From Clostridiales bacterium (GTDB lineage Bacteria > Bacillota > Clostridia > Christensenellales > Christensenellaceae): a DNA stretch of 7,381 nt. The DNA lies in contig QAKS01000059.1 of the NCBI GenBank assembly GCA_003343685.1, positions 1 through 7,381 on the forward strand, read 5' to 3'. Each line of letters begins with the position of its first letter. Position 1 is the stretch's first letter. Below are positions 1 to 4,413 of the stretch, piece by piece. The translations under genes were made by a program, and so were the position numbers. Under the pieces are notes generated by a model that had not been told where the DNA came from, did not search any database, and worked only from the letters and a program-made list of their open reading frames with translations.

Positions 1-1
1 C

Positions 2-862
2 GCAAATATCATTTATATTACGTCGGAATCATTTATCAATGAATTTGTGGAGAGCATCACACAGAAAAAACGGCCGGAGCAGTTCCGCAACAAGTTCCGT
101 AACGCCGACGCGCTTTTAATAGACGATATTCAGTTTATTTCCCGCGCCAAGGAAACACAGACAGAGCTGTTCCATACCTATAACACACTGCACGACGCTA
201 ACAAACAGCTCGTATTTACGTCGGACAAGCCGCCGTCTGAAATTCCCTCCATAGAAGAAAGGCTTCTCGGACGATTTCAATGGGGACTCACCGTTGACAT
301 CAGCCAGCCCGACTATGAGACGCGAATCGCCATCCTGAAAAGCAAACTCCCACGCCTGCTTGAACAGACATGCAGCGAATTTCTCGTAGACGACGACATA
401 ATCGCCTATATTGCGTCTAAAGACGATACCAACATCCGTGATCTGGAAGGTGCGCTGAAACGGGTTATCGCCCATGCCAACGTCTGCAATATGGAAACGC
501 CGGTCAATGAAATTACCATGGACATGGCAAAGGATGCTCTTGTCACCTTCTTTAAGCGGCCCGAGCAGAAGGACATCAACGGAAAGACCATTACTGACGC
601 CGTATGTAAATACTATAATATTACCTTTGAAGAACTGCAAAGCCCGAGAAAGGACAGAGAGGTTTCCGTACCCAGGCAGATCGCCATGTATCTCATGATC
701 GAGCTTACAAACTATTCCAATAAAAAGGTGGCCTCCATGCTGAACCGCAAAGATCACACAACGGTTCTCCATGCAGCTAAAAAAATCCGCACCGATATTG
801 AAAACAAAACAGATGTTGGGCTGATTACCCTAGACATCAAAAAAAGAATTATGGAAGGATGA
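2..862 (+). CDS. dnaA: Chromosomal replication initiator DnaA (3' part; 5' end outside window)
   Basis: DnaA is the AAA+ ATPase that binds DnaA boxes at oriC, forms a filament and melts the DNA for helicase loading. The open frame enters from the window edge (first full codon at position 2) and 286 residues are visible. Domains I-II and Walker A lie upstream, outside the window. Visible in order: Walker B LLIDDIQF (fragment residues 38-45), sensor 1 VFTSDKPP, box VII ERLLGRFQWGL with the presumed arginine finger in GRF, sensor 2 NIRDLEGALKRV, then domain IV with the basic-loop residues PRQIAMYL and the DnaA signature DHTTVLHAAKKI. It ends at TGA 860-862. The residues before DHTTV are NRK where the E. 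coli and B. subtilis proteins have GGR, and the basic loop reads SPRKDREVSVPRQ, less basic than usual. The gene lies directly upstream of oriC, as in most Firmicutes. A GTG at 47 is internal, not a start. Confidence 0.98.
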   Translation, partial: ANIIYITSESFINEFVESITQKKRPEQFRNKFRNADALLIDDIQFISRAKETQTELFHTYNTLHDANKQLVFTSDKPPSEIPSIEERLLGRFQWGLTVDISQPDYETRIAILKSKLPRLLEQTCSEFLVDDDIIAYIASKDDTNIRDLEGALKRVIAHANVCNMETPVNEITMDMAKDALVTFFKRPEQKDINGKTITDAVCKYYNITFEELQSPRKDREVSVPRQIAMYLMIELTNYSNKKVASMLNRKDHTTVLHAAKKIRTDIENKTDVGLITLDIKKRIMEG

Positions 863-865
863 GAG

Positions 866-874
866 TTGTCCACA
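866..874 (+). promoter_or_regulatory. DnaA box, one mismatch (TTGTCCACA)
   Basis: TTGTCCACA differs from the consensus TTATNCACA only at position 3. It starts 4 bp after the dnaA stop codon. Its first eight bases form a perfect inverted repeat with 893-900. Confidence 0.65.
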
Positions 875-891
875 GCTTTAGCTGATAAACC

Positions 892-900
892 GGTGGACAA
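892..900 (-). promoter_or_regulatory. Weak DnaA box (TTGTCCACC on minus strand)
   Basis: Read on the minus strand this is TTGTCCACC, two mismatches from consensus. It faces the box at 866-874 and probably has low affinity alone, perhaps acting cooperatively with that box. Confidence 0.45.
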
Positions 901-924
901 CGATGGAACATCCAATGGCGGACC

Positions 925-933
925 TGTGGATTT
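925..933 (-). promoter_or_regulatory. Weak DnaA box (AAATCCACA on minus strand)
   Basis: The minus strand reads AAATCCACA: the TCCACA core is intact but the first two T positions are lost. It is a low-affinity candidate only. Confidence 0.4.
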
Positions 934-953
934 CATACAAAATACATGCCGTG

Positions 954-980
954 CTTTTCCGATTCGATATGCCGGAAAAG
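954..980. repeat. Perfect 8-bp inverted repeat inside oriC
   Basis: CTTTTCCG (954-961) is the exact reverse complement of CGGAAAAG (973-980), with an 11-nt loop. No T-run follows on the + strand, so it does not look like an intrinsic terminator, although it lies about 90 bp after the dnaA stop and could fold in a dnaA transcript. It may also be a protein-binding dyad between the weak and strong DnaA box groups. Function is unknown. Confidence 0.55.
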
Positions 981-996
981 AAAAAACTGTCACAGG

Positions 997-1005
997 TTAT
1001 CCACA
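997..1005 (+). promoter_or_regulatory. DnaA box, perfect (TTATCCACA)
   Basis: Exact match to the high-affinity consensus TTATCCACA, in the middle of the intergenic region and pointing toward the AT-rich unwinding region. Confidence 0.92.
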
Positions 1006-1029
1006 AAAAAGGCAGAATCCATCCTCCGG

Positions 1030-1038
1030 TTTTCCACA
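1030..1038 (+). promoter_or_regulatory. DnaA box (TTTTCCACA)
   Basis: TTTTCCACA differs from TTATCCACA only at position 3, where T is tolerated. It has the same orientation as the perfect box 33 bp upstream, close to three helical turns. Confidence 0.8.
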
Positions 1039-1090
1039 CGGAGCAAATGAGAAAAAGGGCTGTATGAAAAGAAAACGGACAGTTATGAAC

Positions 1091-1099
1091 TTATACACA
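1091..1099 (+). promoter_or_regulatory. DnaA box next to the unwinding region (TTATACACA)
   Basis: TTATACACA matches TTATNCACA exactly. It is immediately followed by the cluster GCCCC and the DnaA-trio-like triplets. This is the position from which DnaA is thought to be loaded onto single strands in the B. subtilis basal unwinding system. A degenerate copy (TTATGAACT, 1083-1091, two mismatches) abuts it upstream and may stand in for the second box of a tandem pair. Confidence 0.88.
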
Positions 1100-1103
1100 G
1101 CCC

Positions 1104-1140
1104 CTAATAATACTATTACATAATATATTTAATTATAACA
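1104..1140 (+). promoter_or_regulatory. DNA unwinding element with DnaA-trio-like repeats
   Basis: After the last DnaA box and the C-rich cluster, the + strand reads in triplets CTA-ATA-ATA-CTA-TTA (1104-1118). The complementary strand is 3'-GAT-TAT-TAT-GAT-AAT-5'. The published DnaA-trio consensus is 3'-(G/A)AT-5' with the central A most conserved, so three of five triplets fit fully and two keep the central A. The stretch continues to 1140 almost without G or C. The order box, GC cluster, trios, AT-rich region is that of the B. subtilis basal unwinding system. The assignment is by pattern. Confidence 0.75.
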
Positions 1141-1145
1141 GGAGA
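1140..1145 (+). promoter_or_regulatory. Ribosome binding site of dnaN
   Basis: AGGAGA lies 7 nt upstream of the dnaN ATG at 1153 and fixes that start. It sits at the edge of the AT-rich unwinding region. Confidence 0.85.
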
Positions 1146-1152
1146 GATAACG

Positions 1153-2247
1153 ATGAGATTTACGTGCAACAAAGAAGATATCCGCGAAGCCATCAGCAGA
1201 GTAATCAAAACAGTACCGCAAAAGCCCTACAACAGCATTCTCGAATGCATCCACATGACGACGATAGATGGAGGCGTCATTCTTCGGGCTTATGACACAG
1301 TGACCGCGATCAAGACAACCATCTCCGCCACAGTGACCGACTACGGCGAAACAGCCATTCCCGCACGGCTCCTTTCGGAAATTATCATAAAGCTGCCGGA
1401 CGGAGAAATTGATGTGAACAGCGTGGAGGGAAAAGGCATTGTATTTACGGCCGGAAAGTCGGAAGCGACGCTGCAGGAAATGGAGGCAGACGAATTTCCA
1501 GAATTTCCGGAATTAAAAGGAGACTCCATCGTATTAAAACAGAGTGAGCTTGCGGATATGATCAAGCGCACGTCCTTTGCCGTTTACCAGCTCCCCGACA
1601 AGCCGATTTACACGGGAATGCTCGTAGAGGCGAAGGACGGAGAGTTTGCCATCGTCGCTGTAGACGGCCCGCGTATGGCAAAGAAAAAGATACCGTTTGA
1701 AACGGTAAACGAAGTGAGGGTTGTCGTCCCCGGAAAGGCCATGAAGGAAGTGGGACGGTTGATGGAAAACGAGGATGAGAACGTGGAACTTCTCATCAAC
1801 GAAAACTGCTGTTTTTTCGTGTTTGACGATACGATTATGTATACACAGCTGCTGTCGGGAAACTTTATTGATTACAGAAAGCTGATTCCGGACGACAGGG
1901 TCACACGTGTACGGGTAGAGACTCGTTTTTTGGAAAAAAGCTTTGAGATGATGTCCGTCATGGCAAAGGAGGACATCTACAATATGATTAAGATTGAGAT
2001 TACGCCGGATGCGCTTTTGCTTACGTCTAAAAACGATTATGGTGAGATCAGCGACAGCGTTCCTGTATTAACTGAAGGAGACTGTATGTCCATTGGCTTT
2101 AATGTGCGGTATTTTCTGGAGGCGATCCGCACGATTGATGACGATTACATCTTTTTGGACTTCAAGTCCAAATTGGATCAGTGTGTGATACGGCCCGTTG
2201 AGGGAGATGATTATATTTATATGATCTTCCCGGTAAATATGAAATAA
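1153..2247 (+). CDS. dnaN: DNA polymerase III beta subunit (sliding clamp)
   Basis: DnaN forms the homodimeric ring that tethers DNA polymerase III and many repair factors to DNA. The 364-residue length is normal for the family (about 365-380). It begins MRFTCNKEDIREAISRVIKTV, the usual first beta-clamp helix. Family landmarks are DKPIYTGMLVEA (149-160; family RPxLTGxLLE), AVDGPRMAKKK (169-179; family ATDGHRLA), LLSGNFIDYRKLIP (233-246; family GxFPDYxxLIP) and the C-terminal RPVEGDDYIYMIFPVNMK (347-364), whose MxPV-type end contributes to the protein-binding pocket. The ATG at 1153 has AGGAGA 7 nt upstream. The stop TAA (2245-2247) shares its last A with the recF ATG, so the two genes are probably translationally coupled. 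Several motifs are divergent in detail (GPRMA for GHRLA), but the three-repeat clamp layout is intact. Confidence 0.97.
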   Translation: MRFTCNKEDIREAISRVIKTVPQKPYNSILECIHMTTIDGGVILRAYDTVTAIKTTISATVTDYGETAIPARLLSEIIIKLPDGEIDVNSVEGKGIVFTAGKSEATLQEMEADEFPEFPELKGDSIVLKQSELADMIKRTSFAVYQLPDKPIYTGMLVEAKDGEFAIVAVDGPRMAKKKIPFETVNEVRVVVPGKAMKEVGRLMENEDENVELLINENCCFFVFDDTIMYTQLLSGNFIDYRKLIPDDRVTRVRVETRFLEKSFEMMSVMAKEDIYNMIKIEITPDALLLTSKNDYGEISDSVPVLTEGDCMSIGFNVRYFLEAIRTIDDDYIFLDFKSKLDQCVIRPVEGDDYIYMIFPVNMK

Positions 2248-3332
2248 TGTATCTCGACGAAATAGCGCTGAAAAATTACAGAAATTATGAGAGCTGCCGT
2301 ATAGGAGGTTTTTCCCGCGGGGTCAATATTTTCATCGGGGGAAATGCTCAGGGCAAAACCAATTTTTTGGAGGCTGTGAACTACGTCTCCTGGGGACGGT
2401 CCATGCGCGGCTCTCTCGATAAGGAAGCGGTGACCTATGGAAAAAGACTGGCCGCTGTCGACGCGCGTTTTTTCTCCGGAGACTTTATGCGCCATATTGA
2501 AGAGGAGTTTGATACCGAGGGAAAAAAGCAGATTAAAATTGACGGAGAGTCTATCAAGCGGATCAGTCTGCTCGTCGGCATTGCCAATACGATTGTATTT
2601 TCTCCGGACGATCTGCGAACTGTAAAGGATTCTCCTTCTATTCGGCGTAAGACGATAGACCAGGAGATCAGCAAGGTGCGCCCCGTCTATTACCGTGACC
2701 TTACGACCTATATGAGCGCCGTCAGAGAGAAAAACAGACTGCTCAAAATGAAGGGGACGGACGTCCGGCTCATAGAAAGCTATAATGAACAGCTGGTGGA
2801 ATATGGAACAAAGATTATCGACAGACGCGGCGGCTTTATCGACATGCTTGCAAAGACCGCGTCGCATGTTCATCAGCAGTTGGCTTCTGGAGAAAAGCTG
2901 GAAATCGCCTATCGCTGTTGCTGTGACAGAGGGGATATAAAAAACAGCCTGACAAAAAAGCTGGAAAAAAACATGGACAGAGAATTGGAGACAGGCGTAT
3001 CCATGACAGGCCCTCACCGAGAGGATGTGGATATCAGGATCGGCGGGATGAGCGCCAAATCATTTGCCTCCCAAGGACAGCAGAGGACCGCAATCCTCTC
3101 TATCAAAATTGCCTGCGCTATGCTGGCAAAAAAGGCAACGGGAGACGCTCCCGTTCTCCTTTTAGACGATGTTTTTTCGGAGCTTGACGAAAAGCGAAGA
3201 AATAATCTGGTAAGAATGACAGAGGGATTTCAGGTGTTTATTACGGGAACGGAGCTGCCCGGCGGCTTTAAAGCGCCGGAGATGAAGCTGTTTACCGTGG
3301 AGAAGGGAAAGATAGAGTCCGTTCTCTTCTGA
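2247..3332 (+). CDS. recF: DNA replication and repair protein RecF
   Basis: RecF is an SMC-like ABC-type ATPase that, with RecO and RecR, directs RecA loading at single-stranded gaps. The 361-residue length is typical. Visible features: N-terminal LDEIALKNYRNYES (3-16), Walker A GGNAQGKTN (31-39), the RecF patch SPDDLRTVKDSPSIRRKTIDQEI (119-141), a helical coiled-coil-like middle (about 150-250), TGPHRED (254-260), ABC signature SQGQQRT (275-281), Walker B VLLLDD (303-308) and D-loop SELD (311-314). Walker A has G at residue 32 where the usual motif is GENAQGKTN, and the GRSHR motif reads GRSMR (50-54); catalytic K37/T38 and the Walker B aspartates remain. The start ATG overlaps the dnaN stop as TAATG and has no clear Shine-Dalgarno, which points to termination-reinitiation. 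In many Firmicutes an S4-domain gene (rlbA/yaaA) sits between dnaN and recF; it is absent here. No clear terminator follows. Confidence 0.97.
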   Translation: MYLDEIALKNYRNYESCRIGGFSRGVNIFIGGNAQGKTNFLEAVNYVSWGRSMRGSLDKEAVTYGKRLAAVDARFFSGDFMRHIEEEFDTEGKKQIKIDGESIKRISLLVGIANTIVFSPDDLRTVKDSPSIRRKTIDQEISKVRPVYYRDLTTYMSAVREKNRLLKMKGTDVRLIESYNEQLVEYGTKIIDRRGGFIDMLAKTASHVHQQLASGEKLEIAYRCCCDRGDIKNSLTKKLEKNMDRELETGVSMTGPHREDVDIRIGGMSAKSFASQGQQRTAILSIKIACAMLAKKATGDAPVLLLDDVFSELDEKRRNNLVRMTEGFQVFITGTELPGGFKAPEMKLFTVEKGKIESVLF

Positions 3333-3618
3333 CTGCCTGCGCTCCTTTCAATGCCCGTCCTTTGAAGAAAGTATTACAGCCGAGCGGCGAACTTTCTGTT
3401 ACAGCATACTTATTGCAATGAGGTGAGACGCATTGCGCCCGTCGTTTGATTCCGCTAAAAAGCACGGTGTTGTTTTCGTATAAAAAACTATCATTCGTCC
3501 CTCATTCGTTTTGTTGTGCTTCACTCGCCTGCCATTTTTTCGCGGTTGTGCGCGGCGTGCGTTCTCCCGAAAGAAAAATTTATCCCTTGCAATTATTTTT
3601 TTGCCACCGTTAAAATTG
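3333..3618. other. Non-coding stretch after recF, no recognisable gene
   Basis: I see no convincing gene here. Small structures are present. AGAAAGT (3366-3372) pairs with ACTTTCT (3391-3397), and GCAATG (3415-3420) pairs with CATTGC (3431-3436). TTACAGC occurs at 3374-3380 and 3399-3405, and TCATTCGT at 3491-3498 and 3502-3509. None of the stems is followed by a T-run, so no intrinsic terminator for recF can be named. A 102-codon minus-strand open frame (3707 to 3399) covers most of it; it has no recognised domain and its N-terminal third is antisense to the HTH remnant downstream. Confidence 0.5.
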
Positions 3619-3833
3619 GCGGAACAATACAAAATATCCGCATATAGGCAGGCATAACACAAGGACAGGTTATTGGCTGTAATAGATCCGGAAGTATCTA
3701 TTCTCAAATTGAATCAGGCACTTATAGTATTCGTATCAGTGAATTAATTTGAGTGCACTGTATTTTCGACGTAGAATATTCGGATTTTTTCGGATTATCG
3801 GTAAAAATAAAAAATTATGCTTTTAGCCGTTAA
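3619..3833 (+). pseudogene. Degenerate XRE-family helix-turn-helix regulator remnant
   Basis: Translating the + strand gives pieces of a Cro/CI-type HTH protein in two frames. Frame A (3619-3654) reads AEQYKISAYRQA, like the start of an XRE domain, then hits TAA at 3655. The adjacent frame (3648 onward) reads AGITQGQVIG and continues through YSQIESGTYSIRISELI to an in-frame TGA at 3750-3752. Past that stop it reads CIFDVEYSDFFGLS before TAA at 3831. The order GxTQxQV, YSQIESG, I-x-x-LI, IFDV-x-x-DFF is the usual XRE order: helix 2, recognition helix, helix 4, helix 5. So a frameshift near 3648-3654 and one nonsense codon separate three recognisable pieces. One residue appears lost between TQ and SQIE relative to typical members. 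XRE regulators are common in mobile elements and toxin-antitoxin modules; none of those neighbours is visible. The call rests on motif recall without alignment. Exact ends are uncertain. Confidence 0.62.
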
Positions 3834-3952
3834 TCTCTCTAATTTTAATTTTTCATGGGTTTTAAAAAAAATTGATATTTTTCTTATTTTACATTGAAAA
3901 TGGGCATATGAGGCGTTTTTTTTCATAATAGAGTGTATCTTGAAAAAAGGGC
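3834..3952. other. AT-rich stretch without a gene
   Basis: This stretch between the HTH remnant and the probable promoter is rich in A- and T-tracts (for example 3861-3871 and 3916-3923). I see no coding potential and no G+C stem with a T-tract. It may act as an upstream A/T element for the promoter at 3953-3981 or simply be decayed sequence. Confidence 0.4.
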
Positions 3953-3981
3953 TTTTAATAAACATGGTTATGGTGTATAAT
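3953..3981 (+). promoter_or_regulatory. Probable sigma-A promoter of remB-gyrB-gyrA
   Basis: A perfect -10 hexamer TATAAT lies at 3976-3981, and a poor -35 candidate TTTTAA at 3953-3958 has a 17-bp spacer. A better -35-like TTGAAA at 3940-3945 is too far away (30 bp). Long A/T tracts lie upstream. Transcription would start near 3988, giving a leader of about 160 nt before the remB start at 4150. The -10 is strong; the -35 is the doubtful part. Confidence 0.6.
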
Positions 3982-3991
3982 ATATATAAGT

Positions 3992-4134
3992 AAGAAGGTA
4001 ATCATTGTAATATGGATTATCTTTTTTATATTGTCAGACGTCCGTCCCGATTTTTCGCGTCCGTTCGATGCGAAAAAGAAAAAGCCGGACGAAGGCTTTT
4101 ATTTGCCTTTGTGATTTGATGAAAAACCGTCTGA
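3992..4134 (+). promoter_or_regulatory. Inverted-repeat-rich leader of the remB-gyrBA transcript
   Basis: Four stems can be drawn by hand. P0 pairs 3992-4003 with 4015-4026 (12 bp, two G-U, AT-rich), its 3' arm running into a T-tract. P1 pairs TCAGACG (4034-4040) with CGTCTGA (4128-4134), a perfect 7 bp enclosing the next two. P2 pairs 4051-4061 with 4067-4077 (11 bp, one G-U, 5-nt loop). P3 pairs 4080-4086 with 4094-4100. P1, P2 and P3 together would make a three-way junction ending 5 nt before the remB Shine-Dalgarno. Alternatives exist: 4058-4063 or 4039-4044 (both CGTCCG) can pair with CGGACG at 4086-4091. It matches no riboswitch class I recognise. Folding was done by eye only. Confidence 0.45.
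4080..4104 (+). terminator. Weak terminator-like hairpin in the gyrase leader (candidate attenuator)
   Basis: AAAAGCC (4080-4086) pairs with GGCTTTT (4094-4100) around a 7-nt loop, and the T-rich run continues as ATTT to 4104. This A-tract/GCC/GGC/T-tract layout is that of a short intrinsic terminator, but only three G-C pairs support it. A competing hairpin pairs GAAGGC (4091-4096) with GCCTTT (4105-4110) and would destroy it. It lies between promoter and remB, so if real it would act as an attenuator rather than an operon end. Confidence 0.35.
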
Positions 4135-4139
4135 AGAAT

Positions 4140-4143
4140 GGAG
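4140..4143 (+). promoter_or_regulatory. Ribosome binding site deciding the remB start
   Basis: GGAG ends 6 nt before the ATG at 4150. The upstream in-frame ATG at 4138 overlaps this site and has only GAAG one base before it, so 4150 is preferred. Confidence 0.7.
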
Positions 4144-4149
4144 AAAAGT

Positions 4150-4404
4150 ATGCTGCTGCATATTGGAGGAGACAAGCTGGTCGATGAGAACGATATTGTT
4201 ATGATACTCGACTATAAAGCGCTCTTAAAAAACAATGAAAACCGGAAAGCCATCGCCATGATGGGAGAAAAGACAAGTGCTGTGCGGCTTGCGGGGAAGG
4301 ACGTGAGAACGGTAATTGTGACGAAGGAATTCGGGAAGCTCCGCACGTATTTTTCGCCGGTTTACGGAAAGACGCTCATATCCAGAAAGAAAACATACAT
4401 CTAA
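4150..4404 (+). CDS. remB: RemB-like DUF370 regulator (extracellular matrix regulator family)
   Basis: This small protein of the RemA/RemB (DUF370) family has 84 residues, close to the roughly 80-90 usual. It begins MLLHIGGDKLVDENDIVMILDYKA, matching the family start (B. subtilis RemB begins MYIHLGDD and has DIVGIFDF). It ends with the family-like TYFSPVYGKTLISRK (66-80). RemA of B. subtilis is a DNA-binding activator of biofilm matrix operons; RemB contributes to the same process, and its place next to gyrB is conserved in Bacillota. There is no signal peptide or membrane segment, so it should be cytoplasmic. The start at 4150 is preferred over ATG 4138 because of the GGAG at 4140-4143 and because family members start at this MxxHIG. 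The gyrB Shine-Dalgarno overlaps its stop codon and gyrB starts 9 nt later, so the genes are co-transcribed. Whether it regulates matrix genes in this organism cannot be told. Confidence 0.9.
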   Translation: MLLHIGGDKLVDENDIVMILDYKALLKNNENRKAIAMMGEKTSAVRLAGKDVRTVIVTKEFGKLRTYFSPVYGKTLISRKKTYI

Positions 4405-4413
4405 GGAGAAAAA

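Larger units (their letters stand above)
863..1152. other. oriC: Chromosomal replication origin (oriC), dnaA-dnaN intergenic region
   Basis: This 290-bp region between dnaA and dnaN is where Firmicutes commonly place the origin. It contains perfect or near-perfect DnaA boxes at 997-1005, 1030-1038 and 1091-1099 on the + strand, and weaker ones at 866-874 (+), 892-900 (-) and 925-933 (-). A C-rich cluster at 1100-1104 and a very AT-rich stretch (1105-1140, only 3 of 36 bases G or C) lie between the last box and dnaN. The strong boxes all point toward the AT-rich stretch. B. subtilis has a second box cluster upstream of dnaA; that region is outside this window. No intact gene is seen here; the 85-codon open frame crossing the boxes (866-1123) is not credible as a gene. 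Confidence 0.9.

Noticed and set aside
866..1123. 85-codon open frame on the + strand between dnaA and dnaN
   Set aside because: It runs straight through the DnaA boxes, lacks a Shine-Dalgarno and its translation resembles no protein; it is a by-product of origin sequence.
2217..3017. 266-codon open frame on the minus strand opposite recF
   Set aside because: Antisense to a complete recF with all ATPase motifs; no independent evidence for coding.
3366..3397. AGAAAGT/ACTTTCT stem as a recF terminator
   Set aside because: The loop is 18 nt and no T-run follows, so it does not fit an intrinsic terminator.
3399..3707. 102-codon open frame on the minus strand after recF
   Set aside because: No domain recognised, no clear ribosome site, and its N-terminal third is antisense to the HTH remnant. 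Kept only as a question in the findings.
3940..3968. TTGAAA (3940-3945) as the -35 of the gyrase promoter
   Set aside because: It is 30 bp from TATAAT, and the hexamer 17 bp downstream of it (CATGGT) is not a credible -10.
4138..4404. remB starting at ATG 4138 (88 residues)
   Set aside because: The ATG at 4150 has a better-placed GGAG and matches where family members start; the four extra residues MEKS are not a family feature I recognise.
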